A stretch of DNA of 64,000 bases from Sphingomonas jejuensis (lineage in GTDB: Bacteria > Pseudomonadota > Alphaproteobacteria > Sphingomonadales > Sphingomonadaceae), in assembly GCF_011927695.1 (NCBI RefSeq), contig NZ_JAATJE010000001.1, forward strand, positions 1,814,748 to 1,878,747. The letters are read 5' to 3'. Made by a program: the position numbers and the translations under genes. The notes beneath the pieces were generated by a model, which saw only the letters and a list, made by a program, of their open reading frames with translations, was not told where the DNA came from and made no database searches. Every line of letters begins with the position of its first letter. The first letter of the stretch is position 1. Positions 43,492-53,275 of the stretch are shown here, piece after piece.

Positions 43492-44478
43492 GTGACCGCT
43501 TCCACGAAATCCCAAGCGAACCAGTCGCGCGGCGCCCGGATGCTGCGGACGGCGCTGGGATCGTCGATCGCCGCCTGGCTGGACGATCCGGCCGTGGTCG
43601 AGGTGATGCTCAATCCGGACGGCCGTCTGTGGCTGGACCGCCTCGGCGAGGGCGTAAGCGAGACCGGCCAAGTGCTGAGCGCCGCCGATGGCGACCGCAT
43701 CATTCGCTTGGTCGCTCACCATGTCGGGGTCGAGGTTCACGCCCGCGCGCCGCGTGTTTCCGCTGAACTTCCCGAGGGCGGCGAGCGGTTCGAGGGACTG
43801 CTGCCGCCCGTCGTGGCAGGCCCCGCCTTCGCCATCCGCAAGCCCGCCGTCGCCGTGTTCACACTGAACGATTATGTGGCGGGCGGGATCATGCTGCCCG
43901 TCCAGGCCGAGACGCTTCGCCACGGCGTCGAGACCCGGGCGAACATTCTGGTGGCCGGCGGCACCGGATCGGGCAAGACGACGCTGGTCAATGCTCTGCT
44001 GGCCGAAGTCGCGAAGACCTCCGACCGCATCGTCTTGATCGAGGATACGCGCGAGCTGCAATGCGCCTCGCCCAACCTCGTGGCGATGCGGACGAAGGAC
44101 GGCGTCGCATCGCTGTCCGACCTCGTTCGCTCCAGTCTTCGCCTCCGCCCGGACCGCATCCCGATCGGCGAGGTGCGCGGCGCCGAGGCGCTCGATCTCC
44201 TCAAGGCGTGGGGAACCGGACACCCCGGCGGCATCGGCACGATCCACGCCGGCACGGCGCTGGGCGCGCTGCGTCGCATGGAGCAGCTGATCCAGGAAGC
44301 CGTCGTCACTGTGCCGCGCGCTCTGCTCGCCGAGACCATCGACATGGTGGCCGTGCTGGCGCGGGACGCTCGCGGCCGCCGCCTTATCGAACTCGCTCGC
44401 GTCGAAGGTCTCGATCCGGCGACCGGCGACTACCGACTGACGTCACTCGGAACCCTCAACACCGGAGACCAACCATGA
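43492..44478 (+). CDS. trbB: conjugal transfer ATPase TrbB (VirB11-type)
   Basis: A 328-residue secretion ATPase that powers pilus assembly and DNA transfer. Walker A is [17 protein letters not shown] (about residue 154), Walker B region [13 protein letters not shown], and the His-box [12 protein letters not shown]. The GTG at 43492 places the usual RMLRTALG segment near residue 16; an ATG at 43438 is the alternative. It overlaps trbC by 4 bases and opens the trb operon. Confidence 0.93.
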   Translation: MTASTKSQANQSRGARMLRTALGSSIAAWLDDPAVVEVMLNPDGRLWLDRLGEGVSETGQVLSAADGDRIIRLVAHHVGVEVHARAPRVSAELPEGGERFEGLLPPVVAGPAFAIRKPAVAVFTLNDYVAGGIMLPVQAETLRHGVETRANILVAGGTGSGKTTLVNALLAEVAKTSDRIVLIEDTRELQCASPNLVAMRTKDGVASLSDLVRSSLRLRPDRIPIGEVRGAEALDLLKAWGTGHPGGIGTIHAGTALGALRRMEQLIQEAVVTVPRALLAETIDMVAVLARDARGRRLIELARVEGLDPATGDYRLTSLGTLNTGDQP

Positions 44479-44807
44479 TCCACGTCCTTCGCAGTGGCGC
44501 TCGCCGCGCCACGCTCGCGGCCACCGCGAGCCTGATCGCATTGACGATATCCGTCCCCGCCCACGCGGGCGGCTCGTCGATGCCCTGGGAAGCGCCGCTG
44601 CAATCGATCCTTCAGAGCATCGAGGGGCCGGTCGCCAAGATCATCGCCGTCATCATCATCATCGTCACCGGACTGACGCTGGCGTTCGGCGATACGAGCG
44701 GCGGGTTCCGTCGCCTGATCCAGATCGTCTTCGGCCTGTCGATCGCCTTCGCGGCGTCGAGCTTCTTCCTTTCCTTCTTCAGCTTCGGCGGCGGGGCGCT
44801 GGTCTGA
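44475..44807 (+). CDS. trbC: pilin subunit TrbC
   Basis: A 110-residue VirB2-like pilin: signal peptide ending PAHAGG, then two hydrophobic helices (IIAVIIIIVTGLTLAFG and IVFGLSIAFAASSFFLSFF). The TraF-type peptidase of this element probably matures it. The stop and the TrbD start share one base. Confidence 0.93.
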   Translation: MIHVLRSGARRATLAATASLIALTISVPAHAGGSSMPWEAPLQSILQSIEGPVAKIIAVIIIIVTGLTLAFGDTSGGFRRLIQIVFGLSIAFAASSFFLSFFSFGGGALV

Positions 44808-45079
44808 TGCTGCCGGGCGCCGAACCGATCGCCGGCTTCTATGCACCCGTCCACCGGGCGCTGACCGAGCCGATCCTGCTGGGCGGAGCGCCGCGCTCGC
44901 TCGCCATCGTCAACGGGACGCTGGCCGGGGCGATCGGTCTTGGTCTGCGCCTCTGGATCGCCGGCCTCGTCATCTGGGCGATCGGGCACGCCGTCTCGGT
45001 CTGGGCCGCGCGCCGCGACCCGCAGTTCGTCGACGTCGCCCGGCGTCATCTCCGCTTCCCGACCTGGATGCGGCCATGA
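44807..45079 (+). CDS. trbD: TrbD (VirB3-like)
   Basis: A 90-residue inner-membrane protein starting MLPGAEPIAGFYAPVHRALTEPILLGG, the usual TrbD opening, with two hydrophobic helices and a basic C-terminus RRHLRFPTWMRP. It works next to TrbE in pilus assembly. Overlaps trbE by 4 bases. Confidence 0.93.
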   Translation: MLPGAEPIAGFYAPVHRALTEPILLGGAPRSLAIVNGTLAGAIGLGLRLWIAGLVIWAIGHAVSVWAARRDPQFVDVARRHLRFPTWMRP

Positions 45080-47511
45080 TGAGCCTGCGCGAATATCGCA
45101 GCAAGGCGGCGCACCTCGCCGACTTCCTGCCGTGGGCGGCCCTGGCCGCCGAAGGCGTCGTGCTCAACAAGGACGGCTCGTTCCAGCGGACCGCACGGTT
45201 CCGTGGTCCCGACCTCGATTCAGCGACGCCGTCCGAGCTGATCGCGACGACAGCCCGCCTCAACAGCGCCTTGCGTCGGCTCGGATCGGGCTGGGCCATC
45301 TTCGTCGAGGCGCAGCGCATCCCCGCGCTCGACTATCCGGCCGACAGCTTCCCCGACCCGGTTTCGGCTCTGGTCGATATCGAGCGGCGGGAGCAGTTCC
45401 GCGAGGAAGGCGCGCATTTCGAGAGCCGCTACTTTCTCACCCTGGTCTGGTTGCCGCCCGCCGAAGACGCCACCCGCGCCGAGGGCTGGCTCTACGAGGG
45501 TCGGTCGGCGCCGGGGGTCGATCCCAGGGAAACACTCACGGGCTTCATCGACCGCAGCGGCCGGCTTCTCAATCTAGTCGAGGGCTTCATGCCGGAAGTC
45601 CGCTGGCTCGATGACGCCGAGACGCTGACCTACCTCCACAGCACCGTGTCCACCCGGCGCCAGCGTGTGCGGATGCCCGAGACGCCGATGCACCTCGACG
45701 CGCTGCTCGCCGACGAGCCGCTGGCCGGCGGGCTGGAGCCGCGGCTGGGCGATCAACATCTTCGCACTCTCACCATCATCGGCCTTCCGAGCGTCACCTT
45801 CCCCGGCGTGCTCGACGAGTTGAACCGGCTGGCCTTCGAGTATCGCTGGTCCACCCGCGCGATCATGCTCGACAAGGTCGACGCCACGAAGTTGCTCTCG
45901 CGCATCCGTCGCCAGTGGTTCGCCAAGCGCAAATCGGTCGCCGCCATCTTGAAGGAGGTGATGACGAACGAGGCATCCACGCTGCTCGACAGCGACGCCT
46001 CGAACAAGGCGGCCGACGCCGACCTGGCCTTGCAGGAGCTGGGCGCCGACTATGCGGGCATGGCCTATGTCACCGCCACGGTGACGGTCTGGGACCGCGA
46101 TCCGGCCATTGCGGCCGAGAAACTCCGCTTGGTGGAGAAAATCATTCAGGGACGCGACTTCACCGTGATCCCCGAAGGCATGAACGCGATCGAGGCGTGG
46201 TTGGGAAGCCTTCCCGGCCAGACCTACGCCAACGTCCGTCAGCCCCCGATCTCCACCCTCAATCTCGCCCACCTGATCCCCCTGTCAGCTGTATGGGCGG
46301 GGCCGGAACGGGACGGATATTTCGGTGCTCCCCCCTTGCTCTACGGCAAGACCGAAGGTTCGACCCCGTTCCGGTTTTCCCTTCACGTCGGCGATGTCGG
46401 CCACACGCTCATCGTCGGCCCGACCGGGGCGGGCAAATCGGTCCTTCTGGCGCTGATGGCGATGCAGTTCCGCCGCTATCGCGAGGCGCAGGTTTTCGCC
46501 TTCGACTTCGGCGGATCGATCCGGGCGGCGGCGATCGGCATGGGAGGCGACTGGCAGGATCTCGGCGGGATGCTTGCCGACGACGCGGAAGACGGCGTGC
46601 AGCTGCAGCCGCTCGCCCGCATCGACGAGCCGGCCGAGCGCGCCTGGGCCGCCGACTGGCTGGCGACGATCATCGTGTCCGAGGGCGTCACGGTGGACCC
46701 GTTGGCGAAGGATCGTCTGTGGTCCGCGTTGGGGTCGCTGGCGTCCGCGCCGGTTGCCGAACGCACCCTGACCGGCCTCGCCGTGCTGTTGCAGGACCAG
46801 ACGCTGAAACAGGCGCTCGCGCCCTATTGCGTCGGCGGGGCCTGGGGCCGGCTGCTGGACGCGGAGGCCGAGCGGATCGGCGATGCGGTCGTGCAGGCGT
46901 TCGAGACGGAGGGGCTGGTCGGCGCCGCGTCGGCGGCGGCCGTCCTGTCCTATCTCTTCCATCGCATTGGCGACCGCCTCGACGGCTCGCCCACGCTCAT
47001 CATCATCGATGAGGGCTGGCTGGTGCTCGACAGTCCCGGCTTCGCGCAACAGCTTCGCGAATGGCTGAAAACGCTGCGTAAGAAAAACGCCAGCGTGGTT
47101 TTCGCCACGCAGAGCCTGGCGGACATCGAGACGTCAAGCATCGCGCCGGCGATCATCGAGTCCTGCCCCACCCGCATCTTCCTCCCAAATGATCGGGCCG
47201 CCGAGCCGCAGATCGCGGCGATCTACGAGCGGTTCGGCCTGACCGAGCGGCAGATCGAAATCCTCAGCCGGGCCACGCCCAAGCGGGATTATTACTGTCA
47301 GTCGCGCCACGGAAACCGGCTGTTTGAGCTGGGCCTGGGCGAAGTCGCGCTCGCTTTCGCCGCCGCCTCCTCGAAGGCGGACCAGCTTCGCATCGCCGAC
47401 ATCGTCAACGAGCACGGTCCGGCCGGTTTCGCGGCCGAGTGGCTGCGCCATCGCGGCTCCGCCTGGGCGATCGATCTTCTACTCCCCAGCCAGCAGGAGA
47501 CTGACCAATGA
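45076..47511 (+). CDS. trbE: TrbE (VirB4-type ATPase)
   Basis: An 811-residue ATPase of the type IV secretion system. N-terminal CagE/TrbE domain, then Walker A IVGPTGAGKSVLLALM (about residue 446), Walker B LIIIDEGWLVL (about 641) and the following FATQSLADI. It energises pilin extraction and substrate transfer at the inner membrane. Complete for the family. Overlaps trbJ by 4 bases. Confidence 0.95.
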   Translation: MMSLREYRSKAAHLADFLPWAALAAEGVVLNKDGSFQRTARFRGPDLDSATPSELIATTARLNSALRRLGSGWAIFVEAQRIPALDYPADSFPDPVSALVDIERREQFREEGAHFESRYFLTLVWLPPAEDATRAEGWLYEGRSAPGVDPRETLTGFIDRSGRLLNLVEGFMPEVRWLDDAETLTYLHSTVSTRRQRVRMPETPMHLDALLADEPLAGGLEPRLGDQHLRTLTIIGLPSVTFPGVLDELNRLAFEYRWSTRAIMLDKVDATKLLSRIRRQWFAKRKSVAAILKEVMTNEASTLLDSDASNKAADADLALQELGADYAGMAYVTATVTVWDRDPAIAAEKLRLVEKIIQGRDFTVIPEGMNAIEAWLGSLPGQTYANVRQPPISTLNLAHLIPLSAVWAGPERDGYFGAPPLLYGKTEGSTPFRFSLHVGDVGHTLIVGPTGAGKSVLLALMAMQFRRYREAQVFAFDFGGSIRAAAIGMGGDWQDLGGMLADDAEDGVQLQPLARIDEPAERAWAADWLATIIVSEGVTVDPLAKDRLWSALGSLASAPVAERTLTGLAVLLQDQTLKQALAPYCVGGAWGRLLDAEAERIGDAVVQAFETEGLVGAASAAAVLSYLFHRIGDRLDGSPTLIIIDEGWLVLDSPGFAQQLREWLKTLRKKNASVVFATQSLADIETSSIAPAIIESCPTRIFLPNDRAAEPQIAAIYERFGLTERQIEILSRATPKRDYYCQSRHGNRLFELGLGEVALAFAAASSKADQLRIADIVNEHGPAGFAAEWLRHRGSAWAIDLLLPSQQETDQ

Positions 47512-48227
47512 CCACCAACATCCTCCGGGCCGCCGTCATGGCGAGCGTGATCGCCATCAGCGGCGGGATCGGACTGACCGTGGCGACGCCCGCCCACGCG
47601 CAACTTGGCGGCGTCGTCTACGACCCCAGCAACTATGCCCAAAACGTGCTGACGGCCGCGCGATCCCTCCAGCAGATCAACAATCAGGTCCAGCAAATCC
47701 AGCAGCAAGCCGCGAGCCTGACCAACCAGGCGCGCAATCTCGCCTCCCTGCCGATGAGCGAACTGCGCCAGCTCCAGCAGCAGGTCCAGCGCACTCAGCA
47801 GCTTCTCGGCGAGGCGCAGCGGATCGCCTATGATGTGCAGCAGGTTCGCCAGGCGTTCGAGGGCCGCTACCGGGGTTCGGCGCTGACCGGGAGCCACGCC
47901 CAGATGGTCGCCAACGCCAATGCGCGGTGGGCCGACAGCGTGGGGGCGTTCGAGGACGCGCTTCGCGTTCAGGCCGGCGTCGTCGGCAATATCGACGGCT
48001 CGCGCGCGACGCTCGATCGGCTGGTCGGCGCGAGCCAGTCCGCCGAAGGCGCTCTGCAAGCGGCCCAAGCCGGTAATCAGCTTGTGGCCCTTCAAGCCCA
48101 GCAGCTCGCCGATCTAACAGCCCTGCTGGCCGCGCAGGGCCGAGCGCAGGCGCTGGAGTCGGCGCGCCAGGCCGCGATCGAAGCCGAGGGCCGCGAGCGG
48201 TTCCGCCGCTTCCGCACGCGCAACTGA
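47508..48227 (+). CDS. trbJ: TrbJ (VirB5-like)
   Basis: A 239-residue periplasmic protein: signal peptide ending PAHAQ, VYDPSNYAQN, which is the TrbJ hallmark, and a long Gln-rich coiled coil (LQQINNQVQQIQQQAASL). A VirB5-like minor pilus component. It ends one base before the TrbK-like gene. Confidence 0.93.
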   Translation: MTTNILRAAVMASVIAISGGIGLTVATPAHAQLGGVVYDPSNYAQNVLTAARSLQQINNQVQQIQQQAASLTNQARNLASLPMSELRQLQQQVQRTQQLLGEAQRIAYDVQQVRQAFEGRYRGSALTGSHAQMVANANARWADSVGAFEDALRVQAGVVGNIDGSRATLDRLVGASQSAEGALQAAQAGNQLVALQAQQLADLTALLAAQGRAQALESARQAAIEAEGRERFRRFRTRN

Positions 48228-48228
48228 C

Positions 48229-48474
48229 ATGGGACGCACGGCAAAGATCGCCAGCGTCGCTACGCTGGCCGGGTTCATGCTCACGGTGGCGATCGTGTCC
48301 GTGACCCGGCCCGCGCAACCCGTCGCGCCCGCGTCCGCGCCGGTCGCGGCGGCGTTGGAAACGCCCGCCGTCGATCTTCGCCGCTGCCGCACCATCACCA
48401 TGCCCGACAGCGGATGCGAGGCGGCCTGGGAAGCCAAACGCCGCCGCTTCTTCGGGCGGGAGATACTGCCATGA
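48229..48474 (+). CDS. trbK: TrbK-like entry-exclusion candidate
   Basis: An 81-residue protein with one N-terminal membrane helix (VATLAGFMLTVAIVSVT), a Pro/Ala linker and a short C-terminal domain with two cysteines, RRCRTITMPDSGCEAAW, ending RRRFFGREILP. This is the TrbK-alt type found between trbJ and trbL. It probably blocks entry of a second copy of the element. Overlaps trbL by 4 bases. Confidence 0.85.
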   Translation: MGRTAKIASVATLAGFMLTVAIVSVTRPAQPVAPASAPVAAALETPAVDLRRCRTITMPDSGCEAAWEAKRRRFFGREILP

Positions 48475-49793
48475 ACGACACCGGCGTCATCGACACCATC
48501 CTGGGTGTGTTCGGCAACTACATCGACAGCGGGTTTGGTTTGCTGGGCGGGGAGGTCGCGTTCCTGTCGACCACCCTGATCGCCATCGATCTCACCATCG
48601 CTGGTCTGTTCTGGGCCTGGGGCGCCGATGAGGACGTGATCCAGCGGCTGGTGAAGAAGACGCTCTACATCGGCGTCTTCGCCTTCATCATCGGCAACTT
48701 CGGCACGCTGGCGACGATCGTGTTCCAGAGCTTCGCGGGCCTCGGTCTTCAAGCGAGCGGCAGCGCGATGACGATCGCGGACTTCATGCGGCCCGGAATG
48801 ATCGCGGCCACTGGCCTCGATGCAGCCGACCCGATGCTCGCGGCGACGGAGGAACTGATCGGCCCGATCGGACTGTTCACCAACTTCGTCCAAATCCTGC
48901 TTCTACTGCTGGCCTGGGTGATCGTCGTCCTCGCCTTCTTCATCATCGCCATCCAGGTGTTCGTGACGTTGATCGAGTTCAAGCTGGTCACGTTGGCCGG
49001 CTTCGTCCTTCTGCCGTTCGCCTTCTTCAACAAGACGGCCTTCATGGCGGAGCGTGTGCTCGGGCACGTCGTCTCCAGCGGAATCAAGGTGCTGGTGTTG
49101 GCCGTCATCACCGGGATCGGCACGACCCTCTTCAGCCAGTTCACCAATGCTGCGGTCGGTGCGGAGCCGAACATGGAACAGGTGATGGCGATCGCCTTGG
49201 CCGCGCTCAGCCTGCTTGGCCTCGCCATCTTCGGTCCTGGCGTCGCCAACGGCATCGTCTCGGGCGGTCCCGCGCTCGGAGCAGGCGCCGCCGCCGGGGC
49301 CGCGCTCGCCGCTGGCGGCGCCTTGGTCGGCGGGGTCGCCGCCGCTCGGCTTGGCGCGGGAGCCATTGCCGGCGCGGCGGCTGGAACGGCGCGAGGCGCC
49401 GCCTTCGCCGCCGGCGGCGCGCAGAGCGCCTACGCGCTCGGATCGGCGGGCAAGACCGGGGCGTCCGCCGTGGCCGGCGGCGCAGGCGGTGTCGGCTCGG
49501 CCGCGATGGGCGCCGCCGCTTCGCCGCTGCGCCGCGCGGCGTCGTCCTTGAAGGACAGCCACCGCTCCGGTGCGCGGGCGGCGGTTTCAGCGACGGGCGG
49601 CAGCATCACCGGCGGCGCGTCGGCGCCCGCTTCAACTCCGGCTGACACCGCGTCCGCCGGTGCGCCAGGCTGGGCGGCCGCGATGAAGCGCCGCCAGTCC
49701 ATGACCCACAGTGCGACCACCGCCGCCCACACGCTGCGCTCCGGCGACGGCGGCGGCAGCGGCGCGTCGGTCGATCTCAGCCAAAAGGATTAA
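48471..49793 (+). CDS. trbL: TrbL (VirB6-like)
   Basis: A 440-residue polytopic inner-membrane protein with at least six helices in residues 20-265 (for example ILLLLLAWVIVVLAFFIIAI) and a Gly/Ala/Ser-rich C-terminal tail of about 170 residues. It forms part of the DNA translocation path. Starts MNDTGVIDTILGVFGNYID, the family norm. Confidence 0.93.
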   Translation: MNDTGVIDTILGVFGNYIDSGFGLLGGEVAFLSTTLIAIDLTIAGLFWAWGADEDVIQRLVKKTLYIGVFAFIIGNFGTLATIVFQSFAGLGLQASGSAMTIADFMRPGMIAATGLDAADPMLAATEELIGPIGLFTNFVQILLLLLAWVIVVLAFFIIAIQVFVTLIEFKLVTLAGFVLLPFAFFNKTAFMAERVLGHVVSSGIKVLVLAVITGIGTTLFSQFTNAAVGAEPNMEQVMAIALAALSLLGLAIFGPGVANGIVSGGPALGAGAAAGAALAAGGALVGGVAAARLGAGAIAGAAAGTARGAAFAAGGAQSAYALGSAGKTGASAVAGGAGGVGSAAMGAAASPLRRAASSLKDSHRSGARAAVSATGGSITGGASAPASTPADTASAGAPGWAAAMKRRQSMTHSATTAAHTLRSGDGGGSGASVDLSQKD

Positions 49794-49798
49794 GTCCG

Positions 49799-50482
49799 AT
49801 GTTTCGACGTCCCTCTCTCCGTTACGGCCAGACGCCCGAGCCGGTGACGCCCTATCAGCGCGCCGCGCAGGCTTGGGACGATCGGATCGGCTCCGCCCGC
49901 GTGCAGGCGCGCAACTGGCGTCTGGCCTTTTTCGGCACGCTCGCGCTGTCCGGCGCGCTGGCTGGCGGCTTGGTCTGGCAATCGGCGCGGGGACATATCG
50001 TGCCGTGGGTCGTGCAGGTCGATCAGCTCGGCGAGGCCCAGGCGGTCGCGCCTGCCGAGGCTGGCTACCGACCGACCGACGCGCAGATCGCGTTCCACCT
50101 CGCCCGGTTCATCGAACAGGTTCGCGGGCTGTCCGCCGATCCCGTCGTCGTTCGGCAAAACTGGCTACGGGCCTACGACTTCACCACGGATCGTGGGGCC
50201 ATCGCGTTGAACGATCATGCCCGCGCCAACGACCCGTTCGCCAATGTCGGACGAGTGCAGGTCGCCGTGGACGTATCGAGCGTCATCCGCGCGTCCCCCG
50301 ACAGCTTTCGCGTCGCCTGGACCGAGCGTCGCTACACCGACGGCACGCTAACCACGACCGAGCGATGGTCCGCGATCCTCACCGTCGTCGTTCAGCCGCC
50401 TCGCACCCCGGACGCCCTGCGGAAGAACCCGCTCGGCGTGTTCGTCAACGCCCTCAACTGGTCAAAGGAGCTTTCCCAATGA
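49799..50482 (+). CDS. trbF: TrbF (VirB8-like)
   Basis: A 227-residue protein with MFRRPSLRYGQTPEPVTPYQRAAQAWDDR, one membrane helix (LAFFGTLALSGALAGGLVW) and a periplasmic VirB8 domain (NWLRAYDFTTDRGAIALNDH). It nucleates channel assembly. Overlaps trbG by 4 bases. Confidence 0.94.
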   Translation: MFRRPSLRYGQTPEPVTPYQRAAQAWDDRIGSARVQARNWRLAFFGTLALSGALAGGLVWQSARGHIVPWVVQVDQLGEAQAVAPAEAGYRPTDAQIAFHLARFIEQVRGLSADPVVVRQNWLRAYDFTTDRGAIALNDHARANDPFANVGRVQVAVDVSSVIRASPDSFRVAWTERRYTDGTLTTTERWSAILTVVVQPPRTPDALRKNPLGVFVNALNWSKELSQ

Positions 50483-51483
50483 CGCATCGTCCGGCCAGCA
50501 AGGCCATCGTCTTGGCGTCGGCCGCCGTGCTCAGCGGTTGCGCCGCGTTCGCCAAGGCCTCGCCAGCCACGTCCAGCCCGCCGCTCGAAATCATGGCGAT
50601 CCCCGCCGCCGAACCGTCGCGCCCTGTCGAGGTGGTCGTGATCGCGGAGCCGCTCCCGCTGCCGGGCCAGCTCATGCCCGCACCGGCGACCGCCAGTCGG
50701 ACGCCGGAGGCGTCAGACCCGCGTCGGCGGATCGGCGCGGCGAACGACGCCGCGCGCGTCCAGCCCGTGCGCGACGGCTTCCTCAACGCCATCCAGCAAT
50801 ATCACTGGACCGAGGGCGCGCTCTATCAGGTCTATACCGCGCCGGGGCAGGTGACGGACATCGCCTTGCAGGAAGGCGAGCAGCTTGTTGGGCCGGGTCC
50901 GGTCGCGGCCGGAGACACCGTCCGCTGGATCATTGGGGACACGATCAGCGGCACGGGCGCGACCGCGCGGGTCCACATTCTCGTCAAGCCGACCCGCCCC
51001 GACCTGTCCACGAACCTGGTCATCAACACCGATCGCCGGACCTATCATCTGGAACTGCGCGCGACGCCCTCGACCTATATGGCGTCGGTATCCTGGACCT
51101 ATCCGCAAGATCAGCTCATCGCCCTGCGCGCGGCCAGCGAGGCGGCCGTTGCGGCCCAGCCGGTCGCGGCCGGCATCGATCCGGCCGCATTGAACTTCGG
51201 CTATCGCATCGAGGGCGACCGGGCGCCGTGGCGGCCCGTCCGCGTGTTCGATGATGGGCGACAGGTGTTCATCGAGTTTGCGGCTGGGATCTCCGAGGGG
51301 GAGATGCCGCCGCTGTTCATCACCAGCGCGGCCGGTGACGCCGAACTCGTCAACTACCGCGTTCAGGGTCGCTACATGGTGGTGGACCGCCGTTTCGAGG
51401 TCGCCGAACTACGCCTGGGCGACCGACGCGGCGCACAGCGCGTCCGCATCGTGCGCGACGAGGGCCGGAGGGGGCGGTCGTGA
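50479..51483 (+). CDS. trbG: TrbG (VirB9-like lipoprotein)
   Basis: A 334-residue periplasmic/outer-membrane protein. The signal peptide has a lipobox-like LSGC, the middle holds YQVYTAPGQVTDIALQEGE, and the C-terminal VirB9 domain has FNFGYRI-type strands (ALNFGYRIEGDRAPWRPVRV) and FIEFAAGI. Forms the outer core complex with TrbI. Overlaps trbI by 4 bases. Confidence 0.93.
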   Translation: MTHRPASKAIVLASAAVLSGCAAFAKASPATSSPPLEIMAIPAAEPSRPVEVVVIAEPLPLPGQLMPAPATASRTPEASDPRRRIGAANDAARVQPVRDGFLNAIQQYHWTEGALYQVYTAPGQVTDIALQEGEQLVGPGPVAAGDTVRWIIGDTISGTGATARVHILVKPTRPDLSTNLVINTDRRTYHLELRATPSTYMASVSWTYPQDQLIALRAASEAAVAAQPVAAGIDPAALNFGYRIEGDRAPWRPVRVFDDGRQVFIEFAAGISEGEMPPLFITSAAGDAELVNYRVQGRYMVVDRRFEVAELRLGDRRGAQRVRIVRDEGRRGRS

Positions 51484-52697
51484 CCGACACTGACTTCCCC
51501 AGCGTCGCGGAAGATGCGCCGGAGCCGCCGGCCGATCCTCGCCCGTTTCAGCTTCGCGGCGATCCGCCTTCGGTCATGCGCCTGTCACGCAGGGCGTTGA
51601 CGGTGCTGGGCGTCGCCGCCGGCCTCGGGATCGGCGGGTCGCTCATCTACGCGCTCACCCCGGCCGGAGAGCGCCAAACCGAAGAACTCTACAACACCGA
51701 GGGGCGGGCCACGGCGGAGACCATCACATCGGGACCAAGCGACTACGCGCAGGCGCCCCGCCTCGGCCCGCCGCTTCCCGGCGACCTCGGTGGGCCGATC
51801 CTGTCCGCCCAGCAGCGCGGCGAGGAGGTGCCGGTGCCGCCTATCGGCGGCGAGACCGTGCAGGCCGACCCTGCCGCGCAAGCACGAGAAGCGGCCATGC
51901 AGCGTGCCCAGCAAGAGCGCGACGCCGCACGCACCAGCAGCGTTTTTCTGTCTGGCAGCGGAGCCGGGTACCCCCAGCAGGTGTCACCCGGCGGAGCCCT
52001 TGACCTCGCTAGCCTTCAAGCCGCGCAATCGAGCAGCGCATCCAATCAGACCACCACGCCGGGTGGAGGTTTCATGTCGCGGCCTACAAATCGTGAGACG
52101 GTCAGTGCCGAGCGGCTGCGCGCTCCGGCATCTCCGAACATCGTGCAGGCCGGCAGCATCATCCCTGCCGCGCTCATCACCGGCATCCGCTCCGATTTGC
52201 CGGGGCAGATCACCGCGCAGGTGACGCAGAACGTCTATGACAGCCCGACTGGCCGCATCTTGCTGATCCCCCAAGGCGCGCGCCTGATCGGCGAATATGA
52301 CAGCCAGATCGACGCTGGGCAGAGCCGCGTCTTGCTGGCCTGGGATCGGCTGATCCTGCCCGATGGACGCTCGATCACGCTGGAGCGTCAGTCCGCGACC
52401 GACGCTTCGGGTTACACCGGATTACAGGACCGAGTGAACCAGCATTGGGGACGCCTTCTGCGCGCCGCAGCCATCTCGACGCTGCTCGGCGTTGGAACGG
52501 AACTCGGCGGCGACAGCGACGACGACCTGATCCGGGCGCTGCGCCGAGGCTCTCAGGACACGATCAATCAGACCGGCCAGCAAGTAGTCGGGCGGCAGCT
52601 CAACGTGCAGCCGACGCTCACTATCCGTCCCGGCCACCCCTTGCGCGTGCTCATCACCCGCGACCTCATTCTCGAACCGATAGGAACGCCGCGATGA
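51480..52697 (+). CDS. trbI: TrbI (VirB10-like)
   Basis: A 405-residue protein: cytoplasmic N-terminus, membrane helix (ALTVLGVAAGLGIGGSLIYAL), Pro/Gln-rich periplasmic linker and the VirB10 core (IPAALITGIRSDLPGQI, LIPQGARLIGEYDSQ, GRLLRAAAISTLLGVGTE). It spans inner to outer membrane and gates the channel. Confidence 0.94.
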   Translation: MTDTDFPSVAEDAPEPPADPRPFQLRGDPPSVMRLSRRALTVLGVAAGLGIGGSLIYALTPAGERQTEELYNTEGRATAETITSGPSDYAQAPRLGPPLPGDLGGPILSAQQRGEEVPVPPIGGETVQADPAAQAREAAMQRAQQERDAARTSSVFLSGSGAGYPQQVSPGGALDLASLQAAQSSSASNQTTTPGGGFMSRPTNRETVSAERLRAPASPNIVQAGSIIPAALITGIRSDLPGQITAQVTQNVYDSPTGRILLIPQGARLIGEYDSQIDAGQSRVLLAWDRLILPDGRSITLERQSATDASGYTGLQDRVNQHWGRLLRAAAISTLLGVGTELGGDSDDDLIRALRRGSQDTINQTGQQVVGRQLNVQPTLTIRPGHPLRVLITRDLILEPIGTPR

Positions 52698-52918
52698 CCA
52701 AGCTGAAACTCGGGCCGCTGGTCGATGACCGTCCGGTGAAGATCACGGTCGAACTGCCCGCCGACGTCCACCGTGACCTCACCGCCTATGCGGCGGCGCT
52801 GGCAGCGGAATCCGGCGGTGACGCGATCCCGCCGGAGAAGCTGATCGCACCGATGCTGACGCGGTTCATGGGCAGCGATCGAGGCTTCGTCCGCAATCGC
52901 CGACCGCAAAGCGGCTGA
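52694..52918 (+). CDS. DUF2274 family protein
   Basis: A 74-residue protein starting MTKLKLGPLVDDRPVKITVELP, with VHRDLTAYAAALAAESG and KLIAPMLTRFMGSDRGF. The fold prediction is ribbon-helix-helix-like, and the family almost always follows trbI in ICEs. Possible regulator of the trb operon; overlaps trbI by 4 bases. Confidence 0.9.
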   Translation: MTKLKLGPLVDDRPVKITVELPADVHRDLTAYAAALAAESGGDAIPPEKLIAPMLTRFMGSDRGFVRNRRPQSG

Positions 52919-52928
52919 GTGCGACGGA

Positions 52929-53255
52929 CTACCGATCGAAGAAACGTCGACGCCGCTCGGCGGAGTCGACGGTGACGATGGCCTGTTCGGCGTTCGCACA
53001 CTCGCCGCCCCGGATCGAGCCGTGGGTGCAGCCCGCAACGACGCGCCGCGCCTCCTCGATGTTGGCCTCGAAATACTGGACGCCTCGTGGCTCCGACGAT
53101 CTCGACGCCGACGCGCTGACGACGCCGGGCGCGCGTTCGCCGGTCGCGGTCGGCGGTGCGATGACCGGGCGAAGAACGAACCCAGCGGTGAAACCAACGA
53201 TGAGACAGACGATCGCGGCAACGATGACGGCTTTACTGTTCTGCATCGGATGCAC
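52929..53255 (-). CDS. small membrane-anchored protein, second TrbK-like exclusion candidate
   Basis: A 108-residue protein with one N-terminal membrane helix (AVIVAAIVCLIVGFTAGFVL) and a periplasmic part containing two cysteines and the ending ECANAEQAIVTVDSAERRRRFFDR. The C-C-A...RRRFF pattern is like that of the TrbK-like protein at 48.2 kb, so it may also be an exclusion or immunity factor. It lies convergent to the trb operon, 10 bases from DUF2274. Assignment by motif only. Confidence 0.65.
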   Translation of the reverse strand: MHPMQNSKAVIVAAIVCLIVGFTAGFVLRPVIAPPTATGERAPGVVSASASRSSEPRGVQYFEANIEEARRVVAGCTHGSIRGGECANAEQAIVTVDSAERRRRFFDR

Positions 53256-53275
53256 TCCAAATGACGCCCGCCATT

